DNA of 64,000 bases from an uncultured Eubacteriales bacterium (lineage in GTDB: Bacteria > Bacillota > Clostridia > Oscillospirales > CAG-272): the NCBI GenBank assembly GCA_905187695.1, contig CAJJIY010000005.1, positions 8,911-72,910 on the forward strand, given 5' to 3'. Numbering within the stretch: position 1 is the stretch's first letter; each line of letters begins with the position of its first letter. Shown here piece after piece: positions 16,273-25,277 of the stretch. A model generated the notes under the pieces. The model saw only the letters and a program-made list of their open reading frames with translations, was not told the DNA's origin and did no database searches. Made by a program: the position numbers and the translations under genes.

Positions 16273-17016
16273 ATGGGGCGTTTTGTGTTGACGGTCAGAG
16301 CGCAGGGGGTGTCTTTCCTGCTTGCCGACAATGAGGGGAAAATATTGATGAACTCGGCGCTTTACGCCGGCGTGGATACCGCCAAAAAGGGGATCCGTTC
16401 GCTTGCAGCCGTTGCGCCGGAAGCACCGGTGATCGATAAAAGCATCGGCGAGCACGGCCCGAACCCGAAATTTGAGCTGTCGGGTGGAGAAGACGGCTTC
16501 TTCTTCCTTTTGCGTTCGGCCAACGGAAAGCCAATCTTCCGTTCTCCCGATTACGCGGATCGGGAAAAGTGTCTGCTGGCCATAGAGGCTCTCCGGAAGG
16601 GTGTCCGGGACGCCACCGAGACCGTTTACGAGCGGGAAGCGGGGTATTCCCCGGTGCGGACGCGCCGCTCCTGCGGCAAACAATGCGACAAACAAAAAGA
16701 AGGGAAAGAAGAAACGGCCGGGGTATCACCGGTTGTCCCCAGTGCAACCGGGGAAAGCGTACCGGACCTGCCCCGCGCACTTTTTTCGAATCCCGAATCC
16801 GAAGAATCGGCCTTTGAAATGCCGCAAACCGGAGAGGACTTTCCGCCGCCCGAATCCTCCTTGGAGCAGACCTCTTCTGCGGACGAGCCGCTTCTGGTCA
16901 TCCGGCTTTCGCCGAGCCGGATGCGGAAAAAAGCCGAGGCGCCCGCTTCCGATCCCCGTAAAAAAAGCCGGATCTCCCGCTTTTTTGAAGTCCTGAGGGG
17001 CGAAAAAAAGAAATAA
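16273..17016 (+). CDS. Tandem DUF1508 (YegP-like) protein with long charged tail
   Basis: Residues 1-50 (MGRFVLTVRAQGVSFLLADN with S-A-L-Y-A) and 65-112 (F-E-L-S...F-F-F-L-L-R-S-A-N-G-K with S-P-D-Y-A) are two DUF1508 units, small beta-alpha domains that usually occur as pairs and whose role is unknown. Residues about 115-225 are a Pro/Glu/Ser-rich, probably disordered stretch, and the last 30 residues are strongly basic (R-K-K-S-R-I-S-R-F-F, ending E-K-K-K). The usual YegP-type protein is about 110 aa, so the 247-aa length reflects the tail. A strong ribosome site (GAAGGAGG) and its own promoter show it is a real gene. The basic end could bind nucleic acid or membrane; that is inference. Confidence 0.8.
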   Translation: MGRFVLTVRAQGVSFLLADNEGKILMNSALYAGVDTAKKGIRSLAAVAPEAPVIDKSIGEHGPNPKFELSGGEDGFFFLLRSANGKPIFRSPDYADREKCLLAIEALRKGVRDATETVYEREAGYSPVRTRRSCGKQCDKQKEGKEETAGVSPVVPSATGESVPDLPRALFSNPESEESAFEMPQTGEDFPPPESSLEQTSSADEPLLVIRLSPSRMRKKAEAPASDPRKKSRISRFFEVLRGEKKK

Positions 17017-17050
17017 TCGTAAATTTCATGCGGTTTTTCGCGCGGAACTC

Positions 17051-17079
17051 TTGATAACTTTCATTAAATATGGTAAAAT
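17051..17079 (+). promoter_or_regulatory. Promoter of pgk-tpiA
   Basis: TTGATA (17051-17056), 17 bp, TAAAAT (17074-17079). Confidence 0.7.
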
Positions 17080-17136
17080 AATCATGTTTGAAAAAATTCT
17101 GCCGCTTGTGCGGCAAACGGAAAGGCGGATCTTTTT

Positions 17137-18432
17137 ATGACTTACAATAAGAAGACGATCGAAGACATTGATGTAAAAGGCAAAAAAATTATTGCCCGTT
17201 GCGACTTCAATGTGCCGATGAAAGACGGCGAAATCACCGACACCAAGCGAATCGTCGGCGCACTGCCCACCATTCAGTATCTGCTGAAACAGGGCGCGGC
17301 CGTGATCCTGTGCTCTCACCTGGGACGCCCGCACAATGTTTTCAATGAAAAACTGAAACTGGATAAAAAGGAAAAGAAAAAGATCGAGGCTCTGCCCGAG
17401 TCCGAGCGCGCCGCGGCCACAGCCGCCGCATTGGAAAAGGCCAAGGGCGATGTGAAAAAGCTGTCGCTGGCTCCCATTGCCGCCAAGCTGTCCGAGTTAT
17501 TGGGCGTGAAAGTCGAGATGGCCAAAGATGTCATCGGTCCCGACGCCAAGGCCAAGGCCGCCGCGTTGAAGCCCGGTGAAGTGATGATGCTGGAAAATGT
17601 CCGCTTCCATGAAGAGGAAGAGGCCAACGATCCCGCTTTTGCCAAAGAACTGGCTTCCATGGCGGATATTTATGTCAACGATGCTTTCGGCACGGCTCAC
17701 CGTGCACACGCCACCACAGCCGGTCTGGCCGACTATCTGCCCGCCGTGTGCGGATACCTCATTCAAAAAGAGATCACCGTCATGGGCAAGGCGCTTTCCG
17801 ATCCGAAGCGTCCCTTTGTGGCCATCCTGGGCGGCGCCAAGGTTTCGGATAAGATCGGCGTGATCAACAACCTTATCGACAAAGTGGACACGCTCATCAT
17901 CGGCGGCGGCATGGCCTATACTTTCTTCCGCGCCATGGGCAATCCCATCGGCACTTCCATCTGCGAGGCCGACAAGCTGGATTTAGCCCGCGAACTGGTG
18001 GAAAAGGCACATGCCAAGGGGGTCAACTTCCTTTTGCCCGTGGACAATGTCATCGGCACGCAGTATGATGAGAACACCACTTTCATGACCATCTATTCCG
18101 ACTCGATTCCGGACGGTTGGATGGGTCTTGACATCGGCCACAAAACGCAGGAACTCTTTTCCAAGACGCTCATGGGCGCCGGCACGGTGGTCTGGAACGG
18201 CCCGATGGGTGTTTCGGAATGGAAGAATTTTGCCGCCGGCACCGAAACGGTTGCCCGCGCGGTGGCCGAATCCGGCGCCATCTCCATCATCGGTGGCGGC
18301 GATTCCGCGGCGGCCGTGGAAAAACTCGGCTTTGCCGATAAGATGACCCATGTTTCGACGGGTGGTGGCGCTTCGCTGGAATTCCTTGAAGGCAAGGAAC
18401 TGCCCGGCATTGCCTGCCTGCTTGATAAGTAA
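17137..18432 (+). CDS. pgk: Phosphoglycerate kinase
   Basis: Pgk converts 1,3-bisphosphoglycerate and ADP to 3-phosphoglycerate and ATP in glycolysis. The N-terminal signature [19 protein letters not shown], the S-H-L-G-R-P block, [14 protein letters not shown] and the C-terminal nucleotide loop [12 protein letters not shown] are all present. The 431-aa length exceeds the usual ~395 because a Lys/Glu/Ala-rich insert of about 25-30 residues follows L-G-R-P near residues 72-100. Start ATG 17137 follows AAAGGCGG. tpiA lies 27 nt downstream with no terminator between, so the two are cotranscribed. Confidence 0.97.
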   Translation: MTYNKKTIEDIDVKGKKIIARCDFNVPMKDGEITDTKRIVGALPTIQYLLKQGAAVILCSHLGRPHNVFNEKLKLDKKEKKKIEALPESERAAATAAALEKAKGDVKKLSLAPIAAKLSELLGVKVEMAKDVIGPDAKAKAAALKPGEVMMLENVRFHEEEEANDPAFAKELASMADIYVNDAFGTAHRAHATTAGLADYLPAVCGYLIQKEITVMGKALSDPKRPFVAILGGAKVSDKIGVINNLIDKVDTLIIGGGMAYTFFRAMGNPIGTSICEADKLDLARELVEKAHAKGVNFLLPVDNVIGTQYDENTTFMTIYSDSIPDGWMGLDIGHKTQELFSKTLMGAGTVVWNGPMGVSEWKNFAAGTETVARAVAESGAISIIGGGDSAAAVEKLGFADKMTHVSTGGGASLEFLEGKELPGIACLLDK

Positions 18433-18459
18433 TAAAGGAAACGAAAGAAGGATAAAAGC

Positions 18460-19227
18460 ATGAATCCCGCAAAAAGAAGAACCGTCATTGCCGGCAACTG
18501 GAAAATGAATTTTACTCCCGATGAGGCGCGCGCTTTCATCGAGGAGATCAAGCCGCTGGTGAAGGGAAAAGATAATTGCGACATCATTTTCTGCGCGCCT
18601 TATGTGACGATTGCCGCCGCAATGGAGGCCGCCAAAGGTTCCGCTATTAAGATCGGCGCGGAGAATGTGCATTTTGCACCCAAGGGTGCCTATACCGGCG
18701 AAGTTTCGGCCGAGATGCTGAAGGCGATCGGCGTGGACACCGTCATCATCGGTCACTCGGAGCGCCGCCAATATTTCGGCGAGACCGATGAGACCGTCAA
18801 TCTGCGCACCAAAGCGGCACTGGCCGCCGGAATGCGCGTGATCCTGTGCATGGGCGAAGTCAAGGAACAGCGGCTTGCCGGTATTACCGATGAAGTGTGC
18901 GCCATGCAGATCAAACTGGATCTTGCGGGCGTCAGCGCCGAGGAGATGAAGCGCGTCATCATTGCCTATGAACCCGTCTGGGCCATCGGCACAGGCCTTA
19001 CCGCCACTCCGGATCAGGCAGAGGAGACCTGCCATGTGATCCGCCGGACGCTTGCTGCCCTTTACGGCGAAGAAGTGGCCGAGGCAACGACCATTCAGTA
19101 CGGCGGCTCGATGAATGAGAAAAACGCGGCCGAACTGCTGAAAAAGCCGGATGTGGACGGCGGTCTCATCGGCGGCGCTTCGTTGGTTGCCGCGAAATTC
19201 AACGCGATTGTAGACGCCGCGCAGTAA
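18460..19227 (+). CDS. tpiA: Triosephosphate isomerase
   Basis: Interconverts dihydroxyacetone phosphate and glyceraldehyde 3-phosphate. At 255 aa it has normal length. Visible active-site elements are N-x-K in AGNWKMN (residues 11-17), the catalytic His in IGHSERR, the catalytic Glu in YEPVWAIGTG and the phosphate loop YGGSMNEKN / GLIGGASL. The start ATG 18460 follows a GAAGGA site. It is the second gene of the pgk operon and is followed by two hairpins. Confidence 0.97.
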   Translation: MNPAKRRTVIAGNWKMNFTPDEARAFIEEIKPLVKGKDNCDIIFCAPYVTIAAAMEAAKGSAIKIGAENVHFAPKGAYTGEVSAEMLKAIGVDTVIIGHSERRQYFGETDETVNLRTKAALAAGMRVILCMGEVKEQRLAGITDEVCAMQIKLDLAGVSAEEMKRVIIAYEPVWAIGTGLTATPDQAEETCHVIRRTLAALYGEEVAEATTIQYGGSMNEKNAAELLKKPDVDGGLIGGASLVAAKFNAIVDAAQ

Positions 19228-19255
19228 GCGCGGGCAGGCATTGTTTGCCTGCGAT

Positions 19256-19285
19256 AAAGGGGCTGTCGCAAGGCAGCCCCTTTTT
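19256..19285 (+). terminator. Intrinsic terminator of pgk-tpiA
   Basis: 10-bp stem AAAGGGGCTG (19256-19265) with its complement at 19274-19283, ending in a T-run. A further hairpin 19234-19251 precedes it. Confidence 0.88.
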
Positions 19286-19303
19286 AAGAAAGGAGGGCCG
19301 CAT

Positions 19304-19684
19304 ATGGCCAATTACCGTCGGGGACGGATCAATGACGAGATGCAAAAGGTCGTGGCTGAGATCCTGCGTGAACTCAAAGACCCCCGCGTGAGCGATGCGT
19401 TTCTCAGCGTCACGGGGGCGGAAGTAACGCCCGATCTCAAATATGCCAAAATTTATTACTCTGCGCTCCGGGGCGAGCCCAAAGAAATCAAAAAAGGGTT
19501 GGTTTCCTCGGCCGGATTTATCCGCAAGAAGGTGGCCGAGCGCATGAATCTGCGCATCACGCCGGAATTTACTTTTGTGGCGGATGATTCCATCAGGCAC
19601 GGCGCGCACATTTCCGAATTGTTGAACTCGCTCACTTACAGTGAGGAATCACCCGAAAAGGACGGAAAAGGCGATGGCGTTTAA
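19304..19684 (+). CDS. rbfA: Ribosome-binding factor A
   Basis: RbfA binds the 30S subunit late in assembly and helps 16S rRNA 5'-end maturation. The 126-aa product begins MANYRRGRINDEMQKVVAEI, the standard family opening; it continues with L-R-E-L-K-D-P-R-V and the KH-like fold, including Y-A-K-I-Y-Y and the C-terminal D-S-I-R-H-G-A-H-I. ATG 19304 is chosen because of the perfect AAAGGAGG site at 19290-19297. nrnA overlaps its end by 11 nt, an rbfA-nrnA pairing common in Firmicutes. Confidence 0.95.
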   Translation: MANYRRGRINDEMQKVVAEILRELKDPRVSDAFLSVTGAEVTPDLKYAKIYYSALRGEPKEIKKGLVSSAGFIRKKVAERMNLRITPEFTFVADDSIRHGAHISELLNSLTYSEESPEKDGKGDGV

Positions 19685-20657
19685 GGAAATGAGCGAGGCC
19701 GAGGTGCTTTTGCTTCTCCAAAAGAGAGAACCCACTCTCATTTTGTCCCATGTCAATCCGGATGCCGACGCTGTCGGTTCGGCACTGGCACTTTCCATGC
19801 TTCTTTCGGCCTTTGGCGTGCCCGCGCTTTGCCTTTTCGGCAGTGAAGTGCCCAAACGGCTTTCTTTCCTCACAAAGGCGGGCGGAGAACCGGGCGATCC
19901 TGCGGCATTGCCTCAGGAATTTGAGAATGCCAGAGCCGTGGCAGTGGACGCGGCTTCTCCCGCTCAACTGGGGGAACTTTTCGGTCTTTTCGGCGACCGG
20001 ATCGTGCTTTCGTTGGATCACCATGGGATGAATACGCCCTATGCGCCCGGCATCTGCCGTCCTGCGGCGGCCGCCACCGGAGAAATTATTTATGATCTGG
20101 CGGCCGCGTCCGGCGCGGAATTGCCGCCTGCCGCCGCGCTTTGCCTTTATGCCGCCATTTGCGGCGATACCGGGAGTTTTAAATATTCCAACACCACGCC
20201 GCAGACGCTGCTTCGCGCCGCCGCGCTCATGGAAATCGGCCATTTTGATGTAGCGGAGCTGACCGGTCGTCTTTTCGGCGGTAAAACGCGGTTACAGTTC
20301 CGTGCCGAGCAGGCCGCCGGTGACCGCGTGCATTTCTTTGCGGACGGAAAGGTGGCCATCACCACATTCACTTATGAACTTAAAAAAGAACTCGGCGTCA
20401 CCGAGGGTGAATTGGGCACGCTGGTGGACATTGCCCGCCCGATCGAGGGCGTGTCGGTCTCGGCCGCTCTTCGTCAGCCTGAGGAGGCTCCGGTCTTCCG
20501 TGCTTCGCTTCGGGCCAACGACGATGTGGATGTGGCGGCTGTCTGCGCAACTTTCGGCGGGGGCGGTCATCGCCGCGCCGCCGGTGCGACGATTGAAGCG
20601 CCCGATATAGATACGGCCGAAAAAATGCTGCTGGACGCTATTTTGAAAGCGCTTTAA
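19674..20657 (+). CDS. nrnA: DHH-family bifunctional oligoribonuclease / pAp phosphatase
   Basis: NrnA-type enzymes degrade nanoRNA of a few nucleotides and dephosphorylate 3'-phosphoadenosine 5'-phosphate. The DHH domain shows L-S-H-V-N-P-D-A-D-A-V-G-S near residue 25, V-D-A at about residue 88 and the name-giving S-L-D-H-H-G-M-N near residue 113. The C-terminal DHHA1 domain ends with FGGGGHRRAAGA, the RNA-binding glycine loop. Start ATG 19674 (MAFKE) overlaps rbfA by 11 nt, implying translational coupling; product 327 aa, typical. A strong terminator follows. Confidence 0.92.
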   Translation: MAFKEMSEAEVLLLLQKREPTLILSHVNPDADAVGSALALSMLLSAFGVPALCLFGSEVPKRLSFLTKAGGEPGDPAALPQEFENARAVAVDAASPAQLGELFGLFGDRIVLSLDHHGMNTPYAPGICRPAAAATGEIIYDLAAASGAELPPAAALCLYAAICGDTGSFKYSNTTPQTLLRAAALMEIGHFDVAELTGRLFGGKTRLQFRAEQAAGDRVHFFADGKVAITTFTYELKKELGVTEGELGTLVDIARPIEGVSVSAALRQPEEAPVFRASLRANDDVDVAAVCATFGGGGHRRAAGATIEAPDIDTAEKMLLDAILKAL

Positions 20658-20688
20658 AAATCAGACCCGGTCAGGGTCTGATTTTTTT
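20656..20688 (+). terminator. Intrinsic terminator of rbfA-nrnA
   Basis: Long stem 20656-20668 with 20674-20686, loop GGTCA, seven T residues. Confidence 0.93.
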
Positions 20689-20728
20689 GTGAATTTTATG
20701 CGCTTTTCCGGTAATACTTCAAGAGAAC

Positions 20729-20757
20729 TTGAAAAGCGGAAAATTTTGTGATATAAT
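20729..20757 (+). promoter_or_regulatory. Sigma-A promoter
   Basis: TTGAAA (20729-20734), 17 bp, TATAAT (20752-20757). Confidence 0.85.
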
Positions 20758-20788
20758 GAAAAAAATTAAAAACGGAGGAGGGTACTGT

Positions 20789-22594
20789 ATGCGGCGCGTT
20801 TTGATAGGCTTGGTTGTCTTTTTGCTTCTGGTCTGCTCGCTTCTTCCGGCCGTGGCCGAGGCGGTGCCGTCTTCCGAATGTGTTCGGCTGACGCAGGAGG
20901 CTGTCGGCGAATCGCTGGGTAAGGATACGCCCGGTGCGGCATTGACTGTTTTTGAAAACGGGACCCGATTGGTTTTCGAGGGGTTCGGCTATGCGGATAT
21001 AAAGAGCCGTGCGCTTATTACACCGGACACGGTGTTCCCCATCGGAGAACTTTCCGGGGTGTTCGTGCCGCTTGTGGCAATGACCCTGTCCGAAGAGGGA
21101 ACCGTTCAGTTGGATGCGGACATTGCCACGGTTCTTCCTGCGGATTTTTCCAAAAAACTCTCGCTCACCTATCCGGTCACTTTGCGCCAGTTGCTTCTCG
21201 GTCGCGCGGGTTTCGGGGGGCGCACTTTCGATGTTCAATACAAAAAGGCCGCATACGGGTACGATTCTCTTTCCGATACGCTTCTTTCGGATGTCCCCGC
21301 ACAGATCCTGCCGCCCGATACGGTGTCCATGCCATCGCTTTTCGGGACGGCACTGGCCGCCTATGTACTGGAGTGTGCCACTGGAGAGCGCTATGAAGAT
21401 CTTCTAAATACCCGCGTGCTCGGGCCGCTTTCCATGACGAAAACCGGATTTGAAGAGCCAACGGATGAAGCCATGACAGTCACCGGTTACACCGCCGCCG
21501 ACAAGGGGCAGTTTTCGGGCGTTGAAAAGACTTTTCCGGCCCTTTACCCCGCAAACGGGATGTATTCCAACCTTGCCGATCTTTCACAACTGCTTTCTTA
21601 TTTCCTTGCGGGACACGGTGCACCGCTCTGCTCGGATACCGCATTTGCCGCATTTATGGAAGTGACGCGGTGCGGTGTTTTCAGAGAGGGAAATATGGTA
21701 TTTCGCGCGGGTGAGCTTTCATTTTTTGCAGGCGGAACCGCTTCCGGGAGCGGGGTATCGTTCACTTTTTCGCCGTCCACCGGCCGTGGTGCATTGGTGC
21801 TTACCAATGCGGCCGGAAGCGCGCTTCTCTCATTGGGGGAAACGCTTTGCGGCGGTCGTGCGCGTGTATTTGCCACCTCGGCAGAAGAACTTTACGACCT
21901 GAAACTTTTTAAAGGGGTCTACGGGTTGGGCTCCGGAGAGATCCGAACTTTTGTCGGTCGGCTTGAAACCATTAAAAACAGTCAAAAAATCAGTGTGGGT
22001 GATGACGCCTGCCTTCATTTTGGCGGCAAACGGCTTCGGCAGATTGCACCCGGCGTTTTCGCGGACGCAGATGCGCCGGATGGCGGAAACGTGGCGGTTT
22101 TGCAGTTCCTCTTTGACGGAGAAGGGAAACCTGTGGCGGCCGTGACTGCTGAGGGACAGTGCTTTGTGCCGCTGAAATTTTATTACGAACATCTGCCGGG
22201 CACGATTCTTTTCGGAACGCTGGTGGTGCTGGCCGTCTTTTTCCTTCTTTCTGGTGCGGCGGCCGTTTTTCGCCGGCGGATGCTGCGAAGGGACGGTGAG
22301 CCGGGTGAAGACCTTCGGTTTCTCCTGCCCGGCGTGCTTTCCATGGTTCTTTCGGTGTTTGTTCTCATTGAGGCCGCCGTGGGGTGGTATGTGGGCGCGG
22401 GCGTGCTTTCCTCTTTTTACTATGCTTTCGCGGTGCTGACGCTGCTTCTTGGGACGGCCGCCACTGTGGCCTATCTGATTGCATTTGTCTCTACGATCCT
22501 GGATCGGAAATTGCACAGCCGTCTGGCCGGAACCGCTTTCCTTTTTGTCGCTTTTGTGCTGTTGGTGTATTTCTTCGGCCTTTCGGCCTACTGA
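20789..22594 (+). CDS. Membrane-anchored beta-lactamase-fold protein, catalytic residues lost
   Basis: The 601-aa product (ATG 20789 after GGAGGAGG) has an N-terminal signal/anchor (residues 4-25), a domain of the serine beta-lactamase / penicillin-binding class (about 30-370), and four membrane segments in the last 110 residues. The fold is recognisable from P-G-A-A-L-T-V-F-E-N-G, F-P-I-G, L-R-Q-L-L-L-G-R-A-G-F and A-T-G-E-R-Y-E-D-L. However the S-x-x-K nucleophile motif, expected right after F-P-I-G, reads E-L-S-G, the Y-S/A-N motif before the A-T-G helix reads M-P-S, and no H/K-x-G is evident. It is therefore probably a pseudoenzyme with a binding or regulatory role. Active relatives have broad esterase or peptidase activity. 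Confidence 0.75.
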   Translation: MRRVLIGLVVFLLLVCSLLPAVAEAVPSSECVRLTQEAVGESLGKDTPGAALTVFENGTRLVFEGFGYADIKSRALITPDTVFPIGELSGVFVPLVAMTLSEEGTVQLDADIATVLPADFSKKLSLTYPVTLRQLLLGRAGFGGRTFDVQYKKAAYGYDSLSDTLLSDVPAQILPPDTVSMPSLFGTALAAYVLECATGERYEDLLNTRVLGPLSMTKTGFEEPTDEAMTVTGYTAADKGQFSGVEKTFPALYPANGMYSNLADLSQLLSYFLAGHGAPLCSDTAFAAFMEVTRCGVFREGNMVFRAGELSFFAGGTASGSGVSFTFSPSTGRGALVLTNAAGSALLSLGETLCGGRARVFATSAEELYDLKLFKGVYGLGSGEIRTFVGRLETIKNSQKISVGDDACLHFGGKRLRQIAPGVFADADAPDGGNVAVLQFLFDGEGKPVAAVTAEGQCFVPLKFYYEHLPGTILFGTLVVLAVFFLLSGAAAVFRRRMLRRDGEPGEDLRFLLPGVLSMVLSVFVLIEAAVGWYVGAGVLSSFYYAFAVLTLLLGTAATVAYLIAFVSTILDRKLHSRLAGTAFLFVAFVLLVYFFGLSAY

Positions 22595-22781
22595 GCCGGT
22601 TGTCCGTAAGGGAAAAAGAAAAAGTTACGGTTAAAAGCATTGGCAACTTCCCATCTGCCCCTGGGCGCGTTTGTGATCGCGGTACTGCTTTTCACCGTGC
22701 TTTGCGCCGGAATATTCCGCTTTTTTGCGGGTGGCGGACGGCAAAGTGACGCACTGTGTCTTTTTTTGCTTTTCGGACTAT

Positions 22782-22813
22782 AAAAGAGGAAGCCCCGCGG
22801 GGCTTCCTCTTTT
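22782..22813. terminator. Bidirectional intrinsic terminator
   Basis: Near-perfect palindrome with a 15-bp stem and T-run on either strand, placed between the 20789 gene (+) and the HTH gene (-). Confidence 0.9.
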
Positions 22814-22847
22814 AAATATACAGGATTCAGAGAAACGGGACCGGTTT

Positions 22848-23096
22848 TCAGAGCCGGTCCTGTTTCTTTTGCAGGCAGCGAAGCAGTGCCATCAGCACTT
22901 CTTTTGCCTCGGGTTCAAGGTCGGAAATGTCCAATGTAAGATTGGACTGGGTACCAAGCAGATAGTCCGCGCTTACACGGAAAGCGCGGCAAAGCCCCGC
23001 TATGCTTGAAATGGATGGGTCGGACAGAGACATTTCCCAGGCGTTGACGGCGCTTCTGGAAATCCCCAGTTTTTTAGCCAGTTCAGCCTGTGTCAT
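22848..23096 (-). CDS. Cro/CI-type HTH regulator, probably 5'-truncated
   Basis: The 82-aa product starts MTQAELAKKLGISRSAVNAW, then S-L-S-D-P-S-I-S and V-S-A-D-Y-L-L-G: a one-domain XRE regulator. In the usual family form about 15 residues (I-H-x-L-V-E-type helix 1) come before M-T-Q. Here the same frame stays open upstream and reads L-Y-S-H-Y-T-H-F-V-E-N-H, but has no ATG, GTG or TTG start and no ribosome site before a hairpin at 23165. ATG 23096 also lacks a ribosome site. Either a CTG start is used or the 5' end was lost when the adjacent AT-rich island arrived. Targets are unknown. Confidence 0.6.
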   Translation of the reverse strand: MTQAELAKKLGISRSAVNAWEMSLSDPSISSIAGLCRAFRVSADYLLGTQSNLTLDISDLEPEAKEVLMALLRCLQKKQDRL

Positions 23097-23164
23097 GTGG
23101 TTTTCAACAAAATGTGTGTAATGGGAATATAAGATTACTACAAACAGCCTTTGATATAAAAATT

Positions 23165-23204
23165 TAGACGGATAAATCGCTAAAATTTATCCGTCTATTT
23201 TTTT
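23165..23204. terminator. Perfect hairpin with T-run at the left edge of the AT-rich island
   Basis: 13-bp perfect stem 23165-23177/23185-23197, seven T residues on the + side and a five-T stretch on the - side. It is best read as the end of the minus-strand operon 25103-23346. Confidence 0.8.
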
Positions 23205-23345
23205 GCCTTATTTACGCTTTAATTTTATCTTCAAACTCGCAAGGATTTTGCGACAATTGCGATTAGGCGTGTCTTGTCTTGATACAAGTAATGGAACCAT
23301 TTTGGAAACGTAACGAATTCATAATTTGCAACAAGTATCGCAAGC

Positions 23346-23894
23346 TTATTCAAAATCAATTAACCCAACTTTCGCTTTATACGCTCGCAAATCATTTTGA
23401 TATAATCCAATTACTCGAATTATCATTTTATTGATCTCTGAGGCCTTATTGGTCATGGGAATCAATTTTTCTTTGATATAACTATTTACTGTTTTTGAAT
23501 CGCTCAAATTCCCAGAAATAACATTGTTCTGAAAAATCTTATGCACAATCAGTATTCTATAATCGTTTATTTCCTTAATCAAATCCGTCGCATTGTTCGG
23601 AAGTGAAGTGATTTCTTTCAGTTTGTCTTTTAATCTGCCCAATGTCCACTTTTCATCGTAGGTTTGAAAATAGTATTCATCATACTTTTGGCATATTTTT
23701 GAGACATTGTCTTTAGTCAAGCCTTCTTTTTCTATCTCTTTTACGGACAATTCATAGCATATGAGTTTTCTTAAATTAAACTCAAGCATTTGTGCGACTT
23801 CTATGAAAAAGCCAATATTAGTGTAAAATGCGATTCGAACTTCCGTATTATCTTTTGAGATATTAGAATTAAACTGTATTTGAATGTCTTTCAT
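23346..23894 (-). CDS. HEPN-like alpha-helical protein of unknown function
   Basis: The product is 182 aa, rich in Lys, Ile, Asn and Glu, and predicted mostly helical by composition and spacing. Near residues 110-118 it reads E-I-N-D-Y-R-I-L-I-V-H, an R-x4-H arrangement that matches the catalytic motif of HEPN ribonucleases, with a preceding helix E-F-N-L-R-K. I do not recognise it more closely. It lies 24 nt downstream of an HTH gene on the same strand with no terminator between, so it is probably the second gene of a two-gene operon. AT-rich codon use is unlike neighbouring genes, suggesting transfer. A toxin or abortive-infection role is only inference. Confidence 0.65.
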   Translation of the reverse strand: MKDIQIQFNSNISKDNTEVRIAFYTNIGFFIEVAQMLEFNLRKLICYELSVKEIEKEGLTKDNVSKICQKYDEYYFQTYDEKWTLGRLKDKLKEITSLPNNATDLIKEINDYRILIVHKIFQNNVISGNLSDSKTVNSYIKEKLIPMTNKASEINKMIIRVIGLYQNDLRAYKAKVGLIDFE

Positions 23895-23918
23895 ATATTG
23901 TTATTCTCACCAACGGTT

Positions 23919-25103
23919 TTATATAACGTTTATATGTCCAAACTCCGGTTGCACGGGTTTCTTAATTGAAAATTCGATATAATCGGTCTCCAATAACAAT
24001 TGATTATTTTTATCGGATTGTTTGAGAATGAAAGCATATTTTCCATAAGCAAGACCGTTTATAGATTTGTAAAAATCTTCGACTGGAACATCACACTTTT
24101 TTATAATAGACCAACTCGATGGTTTTTGCACCGGACCATAAGGACCTCCAACGGTTACATAGTCTTTCGGTACAAAAAGTTTGATTTCGGTGTGGTCATA
24201 TTCATCGCAACAAGGCTGAAAATAAATATTAACCAAATCGGATCCGGTAGATACCTTTATTTCAGCGGTTGCTAACAAATTGTCTTTCTTTGCTTGCTCC
24301 AACTTTGCATAGTATTGTTCTTTGTCGGCTTCGGTATAAGTAACATTAAGAATATAATCGGCGGCGATTTCGTTGATGAAAGAAAATTTGATCGCATCTA
24401 TACGGTCGTTAAAATCGACAATAATTTTATACTGGTTGTCGGAAAAAGGGATTTTTATCCATTTGTTGTTTCTGCGAACGGAAATAACATCAAACGGAGG
24501 AATTCCTACATACTTCATATCGATAATTAAAGCGTATTGCGTTTTTGTTATATCTTCATCTTGCGTTATGTTAAATGAGTCCGCCGATTCATCAAATGTG
24601 ACGCAAGTATCCGAATGAACCGCATTTTCGGCACCGATTGGATAGCAGCGAGAAAAAACAAAAATCTTTAAAATCGCAAGATTGATAGCATCTAACATTT
24701 TGAATCTGGTTATAAATTTAGCGTCAATTTCGCAGAGCTTTTTGAACACATTAAAACTTTTGTAGCGCAAAATATAATCAACAATATTTTTGCCATTTTC
24801 ATCTTTAGGAAGATCCTTTACTTCCTTTGCCAAAACAACATCATCATTTTTGGCGCACAATTCTGCTTTGGATATAGTACCCACTTCTTTTTCCGTTATT
24901 TTCCCGGTCATAAGGTAATCTATTGAGACCTTGAACAGAGTTGCCAGCACCGGCAATTGAGATATTTCAGGAAATCCCGCTTCGCTTTCCCACTTACTTA
25001 TAGTTTTGTCGCTGACATTAAGTTTTTCAGCAAGTTCTACTTGTGTCCAACCTTTTGATTTGCGCAAAGTTGCTATTGTTTTACCAATACTATGTTCACA
25101 CAT
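23919..25103 (-). CDS. XRE-family regulator with large C-terminal domain
   Basis: Residues 1-70 are a standard Cro/CI HTH (I-A-T-L-R-K-S-K-G-W-T-Q, S-D-K-T-I-S-K-W-E, V-S-I-D-Y-L-M-T-G). A Lys/Asp-rich linker and a short helical region (about 100-150, I-V-D-Y-I-L-R-Y-K) follow, then about 230 residues of beta-rich sequence that I do not recognise. Near the end is an E-F-S-I-K-K-P segment. Product 394 aa; ATG 25103 has a perfect AAGGAGG site at 25110-25116 and an upstream promoter. Placement before the HEPN-like gene suggests it controls that gene. It has the same AT-rich composition as its partner. Confidence 0.8.
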   Translation of the reverse strand: MCEHSIGKTIATLRKSKGWTQVELAEKLNVSDKTISKWESEAGFPEISQLPVLATLFKVSIDYLMTGKITEKEVGTISKAELCAKNDDVVLAKEVKDLPKDENGKNIVDYILRYKSFNVFKKLCEIDAKFITRFKMLDAINLAILKIFVFSRCYPIGAENAVHSDTCVTFDESADSFNITQDEDITKTQYALIIDMKYVGIPPFDVISVRRNNKWIKIPFSDNQYKIIVDFNDRIDAIKFSFINEIAADYILNVTYTEADKEQYYAKLEQAKKDNLLATAEIKVSTGSDLVNIYFQPCCDEYDHTEIKLFVPKDYVTVGGPYGPVQKPSSWSIIKKCDVPVEDFYKSINGLAYGKYAFILKQSDKNNQLLLETDYIEFSIKKPVQPEFGHINVI

Positions 25104-25133
25104 AATTAAACCTCCTTGTTTTTTTCTAACAAT

Positions 25134-25162
25134 GTTTTACCAAAACCATTCAGAAAAGTCAA
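25134..25162 (-). promoter_or_regulatory. Promoter of the HTH/HEPN-like operon
   Basis: Read on the minus strand: TTGACT (25162-25157), 17 bp, TAAAAC (25139-25134). Confidence 0.6.
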
Positions 25163-25277
25163 CCTACTTGTAATATACACGAAAAGTGGGGAAGTGATTT
25201 GCAAAATTAAAAACTCTACGCTCAGTAGAATCATACGGCATTTCTCATTAAAAGTCAATACAAACATGATGTTATAG

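Noticed and set aside
22640..22783. Possible 47-aa hydrophobic peptide starting at TTG
   Set aside because: One membrane-like stretch, but no ribosome site and it runs into the terminator hairpin.
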